Positions 35,212 to 44,496 of a DNA stretch of 64,000 nucleotides are shown here, piece after piece. The DNA lies in NCBI GenBank assembly GCA_964434105.1, contig CAYSTJ010000014.1:22973-86972 (forward strand), written 5' to 3'. The DNA comes from CAYNST01 sp964434105 (GTDB taxonomy: Bacteria > Pseudomonadota > Gammaproteobacteria > Pseudomonadales > Cellvibrionaceae). How positions within the stretch are numbered: position 1 is the stretch's first letter; each line of letters opens with the position of its first letter. Below the pieces are notes generated by a model. It did not search any database. It was given only the letters and a program-made list of their open reading frames with translations, and had not been told where the DNA came from. The translations under genes and the position numbers were made by a program.

Positions 35212-35946
35212 CTATCGGCCAGGTCGCATTGGCACGTTCCAGTCCCAATCCTGCCACTGTCCGTCCAGGAGGGCTGTTGCCGCGCCAGGGGCTGGCATGC
35301 CAGCGGTTACCATGGTGCACGGTTCAACACAGTCTGATCCGGCCGTGCTCCACACACTATAGGCGTGCAGCTCGGCGTATAACAGGGAATCCAGGAAATA
35401 CGGCATGGTATCCAATGGTGAGGATTCTGCAAGTATTCTCTCGACTATCAGACCTTTACCCAGGTCGCAATCATAAGGCCGGCTATAGGGTGGCGCCTCC
35501 GGCGGGTCAGCCAGACCCGGCATCTGCATTAACCGATCGACCAGCAGCTGGCCGTCGAGCGCCTGCAGGGCCGCCAGCTCGATCGCTTCAAACCAGCTGG
35601 CTTTACTGCACAGCAACTGGGTCGGCAAAGCGCCCGAAGGTGCCGGCTGCATTACCGAAAACGGATAATAGCGCCCCACTCGGTCTACGCTGGGCAGGAG
35701 AATACCGACCCACGCCTGCTCACTCAGCACACCACTGGACATGGAAAAGCGCCAGATGGGGCTGGTCAGGTAAATATCGAGCCATGCATCGCCCAGGCGT
35801 TCCTGGCTACTGCCAATAAACGTCTGTAACCAGGCATCCCAGTCATTGATCACCTGACTGGGCAGGTTGCGGTGAATAAAATCGCCGTGCGCGGGTAATT
35901 TACCGAAAATTCCGGTGATTGTCCTGCTATTCATGCTGCTTTTCAT
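35212..35946 (-). CDS. tagF: T6SS-associated protein TagF (ImpM family)
   Basis: A 244-residue protein whose N-terminus (GIFGKLPAHGDFIHRNLPSQ) is typical of TagF/ImpM (SciT). TagF is a post-translational repressor of T6SS activity, acting with or beside the PpkA-PppA pathway. It begins 16 bases after the tssM stop. An internal ATG at 35934 is an alternative start. Confidence 0.92.
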   Translation of the reverse strand: MKSSMNSRTITGIFGKLPAHGDFIHRNLPSQVINDWDAWLQTFIGSSQERLGDAWLDIYLTSPIWRFSMSSGVLSEQAWVGILLPSVDRVGRYYPFSVMQPAPSGALPTQLLCSKASWFEAIELAALQALDGQLLVDRLMQMPGLADPPEAPPYSRPYDCDLGKGLIVERILAESSPLDTMPYFLDSLLYAELHAYSVWSTAGSDCVEPCTMVTAGMPAPGAATALLDGQWQDWDWNVPMRPGR

Positions 35947-35962
35947 GTTGACTGGCCCGGAT

Positions 35963-38900
35963 TCATAGGTTTTCTGGCAGCTTGAAGTCGCTCAGCAGGT
36001 CTCGGCGCAGCGGATTATTCATACTCGGCGCTTTTACCTCGTAAGTTATCCGGTGCGCTGCGCGGTGATCGCCGGGCCCATCACCCACAGTGAAAGTCAC
36101 CAGATAGGTAGATGAATGCGCAGTCTTCTCGATATAGGACGCGTCCAGCAACCGGAACCAGGCCCAGGCGCCCTGATAGCTGTGACCATAACGGGAGCCG
36201 TGCAGATCCTCGAACAGCAATCGCACCATCAGGTTGTCCTGGCTGGCTTTCCAGTCCACGGTGCGCCAGAACTTGGGCCCGTGGTTATAGATCAGACGCT
36301 CTTCTCCCACCTCGAGCGTAAACCGTGCATCCTGCTCATACATCGCGCTGGGCCGCAATTCCATGGAGACGTGAATGGTATCCGGGCTGCGCCGGTAATA
36401 CACCTCGCGTATGGTCTGTGCGCGCTCAAACTGGGCGAGCACAGCGCGGGATATGCCAAGTCCGTAACCGTCGATGGTGCGGTTGCGCCAGCCTCCCCGC
36501 GTCTGGACAAACGGCGAAAGGACATCCTGGTAGAACTGATCAAGTGTGCCACCTGGCCGAAAAAACGCCGTAAAATCATACAGAGCCATTTCATCTTCAA
36601 TAGCGCGATTGAGCGGGTAGCGCCCCTTCAGCCCGGACTGGTAGGGACGATAAACCCGATCCCGCCACTCGGCCGTTGCGTGGGCGCGGGCAGCGACCAG
36701 CAGGGTCTTCCAGCTCTGGCTGGCGATGCTTTCCAGCCAGGGGCGTACCGGGTCCGGCAAACTCTGCGCATAGGCACTGACGGCAGTTACTGCGTTGCCC
36801 GATTCGCTGCCAAACCGTGCCGCCGCCATCGCAAAGGCCTGGGCCGCCGGGTCCGGCGCATGGTTAATTCTCGACACAAACTCGCGCAGATCATGCAGAC
36901 GATTGATTGCGCCGTTGATAGGTGCCGGTCCGCGCCCGCTCTCCGCCACCAGACCGTTCAGGTCCCGGAAGTGCCGATCAACAGCAGTGCCTTCGTATTG
37001 GCTCATTAACAGCTCGGTCGCCAGCCGTGTCTTGCGGCCTTTCTTCGGGTTTTTGGCGGCCAGCTTTTCCAGCTGGTCCTTGGGCGGTTTCAATTCGGTA
37101 TTGTGCTGCCCCGTATGCAAAATCGCGAGCAGCGGAGAATAAAGCGGGTCAGTCAGGGCCGCCAGGACTTTTTCCAGTTGCGGCAGGCTCTGTATCTCGA
37201 CCAGCGTCAGCTGCCGAAAGACGTCGTCCCATGTGCGGATATAGTCTTCCAGGTACAGGTCCATCACTTGACGACTAACCGCGTCCAGATCAGCCTGTAC
37301 AAAATCCAGGCCGGCATTGGCCTCGTCGGTCAATACCCAGCGCTCATTGACCAGATCGCTGATCAGCGGCGATTTGGCGCTGAGATCGACTTCATCATAG
37401 CCCGCCCGGGTAAACAGGTAGGGTATGGTCAGACGGCGGCGGCTGTCTGCGTCGATTTTAAAAACTGTACGCGCACCTTCACCAAACTGGCTCAGCAGGT
37501 CCACCAGCCGGTTATGGGCAGGCAAGGTTTTCACACGCGAGTATACCCGCTGGGCCACTGGCTCCGACAGCAGCAGCGCCCGTGTATCGGCAACCAGCGC
37601 ACGGTCAAGTGGGTGGGTGGTAAATGACGTGGATAGCAAATGTTCAAGATGGCGAGTCAGCGCCTGTCGCTGACTCGCTTCACCGCGCAGGTGTGTCTCC
37701 CAGTACCCGCTAAACCAGTCCATCACCCGGGCCGGCTCAAGATGCCGCGGTTTGCCAAACATCATATAGATTCGAAACGTGTCATACAGATCATCACCAT
37801 CGTGACCGCGCCGGATTTCGGCCTCGAGAATCTGCAACAGTCCGGGCAAAAACAGCGCCTGCAGTTTTTGTTCGTATGCCGCCAGTGCTTTGCCGTCGAT
37901 GCGCGCGTCATACAGCCCGAGACTACGCAGCCAGGTGTGTTCGCGCCGATCGTTCGCCTTGACCGCCTCGTGCAGCGAGGCAAGCGGCAACAGCGTCTGA
38001 TAAACGGTGCTGTCGGATATGTCCAGTGCCTCGGTGTGCTGCCGGAACGCATCCACGTGCGTTTCGATATCCGCCATCACCAGCTGGTGCCGCAGCACGC
38101 TGGTGACCCAGCCCACGCCGGCGCCCGCCAGCACCAGTACCATCGCCGCCAGCACGCCGCGCTGCATCCAGCGGATGGCCCGCTCATAGCCGGCATTGCT
38201 GCCGACCAGTTCGGCTTCGGGAAATATTACTTCGCGAAACAGGTTGCCCAGAAAATAGCTTTTCCCCATCTGTTGCGGATGACGGGAAACCTCTCTGGTA
38301 AAACCGAAATTTGCCGCGACTGAAGCCATTAACCGGTCGATCGGCGTCCCATCCTGCGTGCCAGATGTGAAATAAACCCCGCGCAGGAACGGCTGGTAGC
38401 GAAAGCGATTGGCCGAAAATGTCTGACGCACAAACGCTTCGGCGATGGATTTGGCGTTTTCGAACTGGCGCGGAAATGCGACTATGGCGGCGCGCCGCTG
38501 GCTGTCCCGCTCGTGATGCGTTCGCCACAGCAGGCGGCTATACAGGCTCTCGGACAGACTCTGCAGCTCACGGCCCAGCAGTTCAAAATTCGGCGGGCAG
38601 TCGTTGCCGGGGGCATTGGGCAGGGACACACCCCACACCTGCTCCCGCTCTTCCCGGCCAAAATCTTCAAAGAATTCGGTAAAACCGGCAACCAGATCAG
38701 CCTTGGTAAAAACCAGATAGACCGGGAACCGAATCTGCAGGCGCTCCATCAGTTCATCGAGCCGCGTGCGAATAGTGCGCGCATGCAGCAGCCGCTCATC
38801 TTCTGTCTGGGTCAACAAATCCTGCAGGCTGATGGCCACAATGGCGCCGTTGATGGGACGGCGCCGACGATTGCGCCGCAAAAGCGCCAGGAAGCCATTC

Positions 38901-39520
38901 CACGCACTGCCATCCACCACTTTGTGGCTGTCCTGCGTGGTATAGCGTCCGGCGGTGTCTATCAGTACCGCTTCATTGGTGAACCACCAGTCGCAGTTGC
39001 GTGTTCCACCAACACCCTGCAGCGCTGATCGCCCAAAGCGTTCCGCCAGTGGAAATTCCAGTCCGGAATTGACCAGTGCCGTGGTTTTGCCGGAGCCGGG
39101 TGGCCCGACAATGATATACCAGGGCAGTTCGTACAATGCCCTGCTGCCACGGCGGCCTTTGAAGCGGAAACGCTTCAGGGTTTCCATCGCTTTTTGAAAG
39201 CGGTCGCCGATTTGATGCAGTTCTTCATCGGCCTGACTCTGCAAACAGGGTTCATCGCCTGGCGGTGCCTGCTTCAGGCCCTCTACCAGGCTGCCGTTGG
39301 AGCGTCGCTGGCGGCTCTGCAGCCACAGATTGTTCAGACCCCATAGCAGCAGTAGCACCATAATACAGACCAGTCGCGCCGTTGCGCTGGCCAGGGGGGC
39401 CGCATTGGCCTCGCCGAACTTGACCAGTGGACCGACGAACCAGATCAGTAGTGACAGTGCGGCCAGCCCGATAATGGATATCACCACCGGGTGCATCAGA
39501 ACGTTAAGCACTTTGCGCAT
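35963..39520 (-). CDS. tssM: T6SS inner-membrane core protein TssM (IcmF/VasK)
   Basis: An 1185-residue protein with two N-terminal membrane segments (about residues 8-60), a cytoplasmic domain with an intact Walker A motif GPPGSGKTT (about residue 120), a third membrane segment (about 430-450), and a long periplasmic part, ending in the IcmF C-terminal domain. With TssL and TssJ it forms the membrane complex that anchors the injection apparatus. ATG 39520 follows AAGGG at seven bases; a longer frame back to 39571 lacks a binding site. It is followed by tagF. Confidence 0.95.
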   Translation of the reverse strand: MRKVLNVLMHPVVISIIGLAALSLLIWFVGPLVKFGEANAAPLASATARLVCIMVLLLLWGLNNLWLQSRQRRSNGSLVEGLKQAPPGDEPCLQSQADEELHQIGDRFQKAMETLKRFRFKGRRGSRALYELPWYIIVGPPGSGKTTALVNSGLEFPLAERFGRSALQGVGGTRNCDWWFTNEAVLIDTAGRYTTQDSHKVVDGSAWNGFLALLRRNRRRRPINGAIVAISLQDLLTQTEDERLLHARTIRTRLDELMERLQIRFPVYLVFTKADLVAGFTEFFEDFGREEREQVWGVSLPNAPGNDCPPNFELLGRELQSLSESLYSRLLWRTHHERDSQRRAAIVAFPRQFENAKSIAEAFVRQTFSANRFRYQPFLRGVYFTSGTQDGTPIDRLMASVAANFGFTREVSRHPQQMGKSYFLGNLFREVIFPEAELVGSNAGYERAIRWMQRGVLAAMVLVLAGAGVGWVTSVLRHQLVMADIETHVDAFRQHTEALDISDSTVYQTLLPLASLHEAVKANDRREHTWLRSLGLYDARIDGKALAAYEQKLQALFLPGLLQILEAEIRRGHDGDDLYDTFRIYMMFGKPRHLEPARVMDWFSGYWETHLRGEASQRQALTRHLEHLLSTSFTTHPLDRALVADTRALLLSEPVAQRVYSRVKTLPAHNRLVDLLSQFGEGARTVFKIDADSRRRLTIPYLFTRAGYDEVDLSAKSPLISDLVNERWVLTDEANAGLDFVQADLDAVSRQVMDLYLEDYIRTWDDVFRQLTLVEIQSLPQLEKVLAALTDPLYSPLLAILHTGQHNTELKPPKDQLEKLAAKNPKKGRKTRLATELLMSQYEGTAVDRHFRDLNGLVAESGRGPAPINGAINRLHDLREFVSRINHAPDPAAQAFAMAAARFGSESGNAVTAVSAYAQSLPDPVRPWLESIASQSWKTLLVAARAHATAEWRDRVYRPYQSGLKGRYPLNRAIEDEMALYDFTAFFRPGGTLDQFYQDVLSPFVQTRGGWRNRTIDGYGLGISRAVLAQFERAQTIREVYYRRSPDTIHVSMELRPSAMYEQDARFTLEVGEERLIYNHGPKFWRTVDWKASQDNLMVRLLFEDLHGSRYGHSYQGAWAWFRLLDASYIEKTAHSSTYLVTFTVGDGPGDHRAAHRITYEVKAPSMNNPLRRDLLSDFKLPENL

Positions 39521-39586
39521 TGGCAATCCCTTGAGAAGATCTTCCTGTTGATTGACTGTGTGAGGTAACAAATTCGGTGAGACGTT

Positions 39587-40534
39587 CTACATCCTGTCGA
39601 CCGATGACGTCTTTCCAGCCGACGCAGCCGATGTGATTGACAAAGGGTCGACCGTCAGCTGTTCGAGCTTTTCCAGGACCGGGTCGGACTGCACCCGCAT
39701 CCAGTAACTGAAGCCGGCAAAGCCGGATAACAACACCGCGCAGAACACACTGGCGATCACCCACATAGGTACAAACTCCGCCAGATTTTTACGAACCTGT
39801 CCCAGGCCCCGCCAGCTGGGCGAGAGGCTGCGTTCGAAATCCCCCCGCTGATTGCGGATGGTGCGATACAGATTATCCCGCAACAGCTCCAGATGGTCGC
39901 GTCCGCGATTGACAAGGCGATACTTTCCCTCGAACCCCAGGCTCAGGCAAATATAGAAAAGTTCGAGAATGTCCGCATTCTCGGCTGGCGATTGCAGGAG
40001 TCGGTCGAGAATCAAAAAGCACTTTTCACCGCCGGATGTTTCACCGTGGAAAATGCGCAGCAGAGTGCGCTGCCCCCAGGCGCTCTGGTCGCCCCATGGC
40101 GTGTGTAAAACAGCTTCATCGACTACCGAGCACAACAGATAACGGGCGGCCAGCGCGATTTCCGGTTTGACCCCCAGATCGCGTGCTTTCTGATCGAACT
40201 CGCGAATTTCTGCCGCCAGACGCCGGTGTAACCCGGCAACGTCCGGGTGTCGCATGGCGCCCCGGGTTTTATCAAACACGGCGAGCAGTGTGGCGGCAGC
40301 GTTTACCAACGGATTCAGACCACTACGAGTGCTGAACCGGACCAAATCGGACCCATTAACCTGACGCGACGGGCGGCCGGCGGACGGCAGCGGGTCCGAC
40401 TCGGTCTGATCCGGGCCGGCCAGCGGCCCCGGCTCGACTTCCACCGCCCGTCGACGCGGTGTGGGCCGTGCCCCGGGCCGGTCTCCGCCCGGCAGCGGAT
40501 ACTTAAAGACGGTAGCATCTGCGTCGTCCCTCAT
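39587..40534 (-). CDS. tssL: T6SS inner-membrane protein TssL (DotU), without OmpA domain
   Basis: A 315-residue protein. Residues 1-60 are Pro/Arg-rich and disordered. The DotU domain (about 65-245) contains LVNAAATLLAVFDKTRG, LLCSVVDEAVLHTPWG and LELFYICLSLGFEGKYR, all typical. A single membrane helix lies near the C-terminus (about 258-280), leaving only about 35 residues in the periplasm, so no peptidoglycan-binding OmpA domain is present; anchoring to the wall, if needed, must come from another protein. Confidence 0.94.
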   Translation of the reverse strand: MRDDADATVFKYPLPGGDRPGARPTPRRRAVEVEPGPLAGPDQTESDPLPSAGRPSRQVNGSDLVRFSTRSGLNPLVNAAATLLAVFDKTRGAMRHPDVAGLHRRLAAEIREFDQKARDLGVKPEIALAARYLLCSVVDEAVLHTPWGDQSAWGQRTLLRIFHGETSGGEKCFLILDRLLQSPAENADILELFYICLSLGFEGKYRLVNRGRDHLELLRDNLYRTIRNQRGDFERSLSPSWRGLGQVRKNLAEFVPMWVIASVFCAVLLSGFAGFSYWMRVQSDPVLEKLEQLTVDPLSITSAASAGKTSSVDRM

Positions 40535-40551
40535 GATTGCTCTCCTTCCGG

Positions 40552-41886
40552 CTATTGCCGTATCGCCCAGAATTCCATGGTGAGACCGGGAAATTCACCA
40601 CCGACATGCATGGCGAAACCACCGGAACGATGCATTTCTTTCCAGAACTGCCCGTGTTTATCCAATTCGAAATAGGTAAAACCGGCCCGAAACGGAATTT
40701 CGCGAGGTGCCACAGGCAATGGCTTCAAGACGATGCCGGGCAAGGCTGCATTGACCAGCTGGCGGATACGCTCCACCGGTCCGATCTTGATTTGTGCGGG
40801 AAAATTCGTTCGAACGAAATCATCCGCCAGATCTGCACGTACCGCGAGTACGTACTGCGCGTTAGCCAGCAGGCCACGATCCGGGATCTCACTGACATAA
40901 ACGCCATATTTCTTCTCGATCAGAGACAGGGAGATCGCTGTCTGCTCATAAACCATCGACAGGTATTGGCGCAGGGTCTGAAACACAGGCGACAGCGTCT
41001 GTTCAAGGTCGCTGTGTTGATAACCCGGCAGACGGGGCGGACGCCGCTCACGCGCAACGAACGTGGCAAGCTCTCCGGCCAGTTGCAGCAGCGTCTCGAA
41101 CAACGCCAGCGGGTGCAGCTGACGGCACTGGCTGTAATGCTGAATCAGCGGTTCAGCCCGGTTGATAACCTGCAGCAGCATATAATCAGCCACTTCCGCC
41201 GTACCGCCCCGACCCGCATCAGCCAGGCGACCAGCAATGGCTTCCGCCCGGTGTCGCAACAGGCCATGCAGCTCTTCCAGAAAACTGGCAGCCATCGGGT
41301 TTGCCTGTATATTCAACAGTGGGGGGATAAAACGGTCGTCGACGACGATGTCTTTTTCCGGCCGGACTTCTGCAATACGTACCACACCGATGCAGGTATA
41401 GCCACTCAGGTCATCGGATTCCAGTAGCAAACGCAGGCGCAGCTTGCCCACCTGTATCGTCTGACTGTCACCGCCTTCCATGGTGTCATCACGTACACTC
41501 TGCCCGGCAATTTCATAACGCGCCAAACTTTCACGGTTGTCGTGAGGCAGCGCATCGGCTGCACCTGGACGACGGACCGGCACGGCCAGATAAACCACCT
41601 GCCCCCGCGCACTCTCGGTCACGGTCATCACCGGCGCAGCATGGTCGTAATCCGGAAAATCAAACGGCGTGCCGTCCGGAAACACACCCCGCGCCCGACG
41701 GATGGCTATTTTGCCCAGATTCAGGAGGGCACGATCCAGCTCCAGCACCTGCAAACCCCAACCATGCATTTGCAGGCCGTCACAGCGCCCCTGGATTAGA
41801 CGTTCCGTGTAGCGGTTCTGTTGCTGGAAGTGCTGGGGATTAAGAAACATCCCTTCGGTCCAGATTACTTTGCTTTCAAGCGACAT
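40552..41886 (-). CDS. tssK: T6SS baseplate protein TssK (ImpJ/VasE)
   Basis: A 444-residue cytoplasmic protein beginning KVIWTEGMFLNPQHFQQQ, the highly conserved TssK start, followed by the usual DLTD-like and receptor-like parts. TssK connects the baseplate to the TssJLM membrane complex. Length is standard. It lies between tssJ and tssL, the common order. Confidence 0.96.
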   Translation of the reverse strand: MSLESKVIWTEGMFLNPQHFQQQNRYTERLIQGRCDGLQMHGWGLQVLELDRALLNLGKIAIRRARGVFPDGTPFDFPDYDHAAPVMTVTESARGQVVYLAVPVRRPGAADALPHDNRESLARYEIAGQSVRDDTMEGGDSQTIQVGKLRLRLLLESDDLSGYTCIGVVRIAEVRPEKDIVVDDRFIPPLLNIQANPMAASFLEELHGLLRHRAEAIAGRLADAGRGGTAEVADYMLLQVINRAEPLIQHYSQCRQLHPLALFETLLQLAGELATFVARERRPPRLPGYQHSDLEQTLSPVFQTLRQYLSMVYEQTAISLSLIEKKYGVYVSEIPDRGLLANAQYVLAVRADLADDFVRTNFPAQIKIGPVERIRQLVNAALPGIVLKPLPVAPREIPFRAGFTYFELDKHGQFWKEMHRSGGFAMHVGGEFPGLTMEFWAIRQ

Positions 41887-41943
41887 AATTCATCCATTAT
41901 CTGATGGGCATTCCATTCGTTTACCGGTTCATCTGAACGATTG

Positions 41944-42435
41944 CTATCGGCGGCCCGCTTTGATCTGCATATTTGCACCCTGAATCTGCACACGCATGGT
42001 GTCCCTGACAATATTGTGCGGCGTCACCGGAAATATGACCTTATAGCGCGTATTCCGATATTGATAGAACTCGGCGAACAACGCCACATAGCGGGTGTCT
42101 GGACTAACCACAAACCGTACTTCCCGACTGCCACCGGGCACAATTGCGGCCAATTCCCTGCGGGCCAGCAACTCGTCGCCCAACAGCTGCTCATCATTCT
42201 GATACAGGCTCAGAAAATCAGCTTTTGAAAAGCGCTGGTCCGAACTGAGTTCATAAAACCGGATATACAGAGGACTGGGTGTATGCTTTTCATCGGGATT
42301 GATCGCTTCCGCCACATCAAATGTAATCCTGACGTCGGTATCAAGACCAAGCATCGCACCAGCCCTGGTGTGCACCCGGCTGCAGCCGTTACTGACGACC
42401 AGTGTTAACAGCAAAAAGATCAAGCGGGTTTTCAC
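41944..42435 (-). CDS. tssJ: T6SS outer-membrane lipoprotein TssJ (VasD)
   Basis: A 163-residue lipoprotein with lipobox (VSNGC, Cys near residue 18) and a transthyretin-like body containing SPLYIRFYELSSDQRF and DTRYVALFAEFYQYRNTRY, typical of TssJ. It binds the periplasmic part of TssM. GTG 42435 has a strong GGGAGG six bases upstream, better than ATG 42456, which overlaps that site. It follows tagH. Confidence 0.93.
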   Translation of the reverse strand: MKTRLIFLLLTLVVSNGCSRVHTRAGAMLGLDTDVRITFDVAEAINPDEKHTPSPLYIRFYELSSDQRFSKADFLSLYQNDEQLLGDELLARRELAAIVPGGSREVRFVVSPDTRYVALFAEFYQYRNTRYKVIFPVTPHNIVRDTMRVQIQGANMQIKAGRR

Positions 42436-42482
42436 GATATTCCTCCCTGAATTCACAAGCCAAACTGACGGTGCCCACCGGG

Positions 42483-44084
42483 TCAGCCAGTGCCTTTTCT
42501 CTTGCGGGCGTCTTCCAGTTTGCGCAGCTGATCCTCATAGGCCTGCACAAATTCGTCCCCGAACAGTTCCTGAAACGAGCGTTCGGCATCATTCAAAACA
42601 TTCTGGTAATGCTGTTGATAGGCTTTCCAGTAGGATCGACGGGAAAACCAGCGCCATTTGGCGGTGCGTTTGAACTCTTCTTCCAGCACCAATGGATCGA
42701 ACTTGCCCAGGGCCGAACGAAAGGCGCTTCGAATGCCGGCAATCATGGCCACCTGGTGATCAGCAATTGCACTGAACCCTTCCTGCACGGCATCAATGGG
42801 CTCTTTATAGGCCCGGCCACGTCGCAGAAACATGGTTTCCAGCACTTCGTCGACATTGGCAGAAAATTTGATCGGGTTATTTTCAACCGGCTGAATGGTT
42901 GTAATATTCATCCGAAACTCGTTTTTAATGCTGGCACGCGAACGCAGAACCTGCATCAGGCCACCTATGCATTCGCGCAACAGCAGACCCACCGTCTGCT
43001 GCAAATCCCGTGTCTGCCTGTCTGTCATTAACACGTTTTTGAAGCCCAGTGCGTCTGCCAGTGCCCGCTCCGATTCAGCTGGTCCCGCGGATTTGGCCAC
43101 GGCGCGCAACGCGGGCTTGCTGCTTCGCACGGACGAGGGATTTTCGGCTGAGACGGCGGCTTTGGCTGGCGCATCTTTAGGCAGCGACTGCTTTTTCGCG
43201 GACTGTACAAACCTTGTTTCAGCGGACACCGGACTCTGCCGGACGCACAGATCATCCGAATCCCAGTCGTCCGGCAATACCGGCTTTTCGGATTTGGCGG
43301 CGGGCCATTGCATGGACGCCTGCAATAAATCGGCATGCCCCGGGGTCGCCTTTGACATTTTTCGATCAGCGATGGCCGCAACATCCCCGGTTGACCACGC
43401 TGCATTCAGGTCGCCCTGGTCAACGCCCGGGGCGTCGCTGGCAGGTACATCGCCCAATGCGTCGACCAGCGGCAGCGAGCCGGATTGGGGCGGTCCCATC
43501 CTGGTCAGCAGGTCATTCGGATCCTGCGGTGGCTTACGGCCATCTGCTTTGTCTGCTTTATCTGCACTGCCTGACGCGCCCAGCGCCACCAGCGGGTCTA
43601 CCGATCCCGGGTCAACCTTGCCCATATCGGCAATCAGATCGGCGTAACTGTGCCTGATCAGTTCGCTACGATTCAGTACCGCCGCATCCATCGGGTGTTC
43701 TTCAACCTCTATCAGTCCCAATCCATTCAATGGCGCATCGGAAGAAGTCTCCCGACCGCTATCGCTCTCGATGGCAACCTTGAATCGGTAATCACCCAGA
43801 TCAATACTGTCGCCTTCGACCAGAGGCACCGCTGTGCCGCGGCCGACAGGTTCGGATGCACCATTGATATACGTGCCGTTGGTACTCAGGTCAGTCAGTA
43901 AATACTGCCCGTCCTTACAGGTGATCTGACAGTGGCGGGAAGACAGAAATCGATCCGGATCCGCCAGTATCCAGTCGTTGCCGGCGGCGCGTCCAATCGT
44001 TCCGCCTTTTGGGCCGAAACGCTTGCGGAGCTCTTTGGGTTTGATACTGGCAGGGGATTTGATGAGTTTGAAGTGTATCGCCAT
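42483..44084 (-). CDS. tagH: T6SS FHA-domain protein TagH
   Basis: A 533-residue cytoplasmic protein with an N-terminal FHA domain (about residues 5-100; GTIGRAAGNDW, SSRHCQI, DLSTNGTYING), a long low-complexity linker rich in Asp, Ala and Ser, and a conserved helical C-terminal domain (about 340-533; LLLRECIGGLMQVLRSRASI) like VasC/TagH proteins. The FHA part should bind phosphothreonine made by PpkA and promote assembly. ATG 44084 follows AGGA at eight bases; TTG 44111 and ATG 44093 are also in frame. First gene of the minus-strand T6SS operon, divergent from tssA. Confidence 0.93.
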   Translation of the reverse strand: MAIHFKLIKSPASIKPKELRKRFGPKGGTIGRAAGNDWILADPDRFLSSRHCQITCKDGQYLLTDLSTNGTYINGASEPVGRGTAVPLVEGDSIDLGDYRFKVAIESDSGRETSSDAPLNGLGLIEVEEHPMDAAVLNRSELIRHSYADLIADMGKVDPGSVDPLVALGASGSADKADKADGRKPPQDPNDLLTRMGPPQSGSLPLVDALGDVPASDAPGVDQGDLNAAWSTGDVAAIADRKMSKATPGHADLLQASMQWPAAKSEKPVLPDDWDSDDLCVRQSPVSAETRFVQSAKKQSLPKDAPAKAAVSAENPSSVRSSKPALRAVAKSAGPAESERALADALGFKNVLMTDRQTRDLQQTVGLLLRECIGGLMQVLRSRASIKNEFRMNITTIQPVENNPIKFSANVDEVLETMFLRRGRAYKEPIDAVQEGFSAIADHQVAMIAGIRSAFRSALGKFDPLVLEEEFKRTAKWRWFSRRSYWKAYQQHYQNVLNDAERSFQELFGDEFVQAYEDQLRKLEDARKRKGTG

Positions 44085-44496
44085 GATGTTCATCCTGAAA
44101 TTTTCTTGCAACCATCCATTTTAAAGCCAGCCGCGTGAAACCATGTGGTGTCGGCATGTTACCGGTGACGGCCTGCACGGGGTTCCGGCGTCTAAATCAG
44201 CGTGAATATTGACTCAGGTCCGCTCCAGATGCAAGACCCGATTCACCGAATTTCCACATCATACTGCAATTTTGCCAAACAATACGCGATCCGGGTCGCC
44301 GGCAGTATAAAAAACCGGCAGATCTGGATCTGTGGTGCAGACTTTTGCGATCGCCGACAGATTTTTGCGTTCTAATCTATTTTTTGCTTGCATTTTTTTT
44401 GCATTTCGGCGTGAATAGAAAGGAGGTTGCACAGGACAACATGGAATGCCGTTTTTAACGGCCCACGGTAAACAGGATTTTCAAGGACGCTTCAGA
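44085..44496. promoter_or_regulatory. Divergent promoter region of the two T6SS operons
   Basis: About 410 bases between tagH (minus) and tssA (plus), AT-rich from 44340 to 44410 with several TTTTTTGC runs. It must hold both promoters. A strong ribosome-binding-like AAAGGAGGT at 44419-44427 precedes a five-codon frame (44441-44458, MECRF). In the same segment ATG 44446 would extend TssA by 17 residues. I found no sigma-54 site with correct -24/-12 spacing. Confidence 0.5.

Noticed and set aside
44334..44348. Possible sigma-54 promoter (GG ... GC) before tssA
   Set aside because: The spacing between GG and GC is 11 bases instead of 10 and the flanks do not match.
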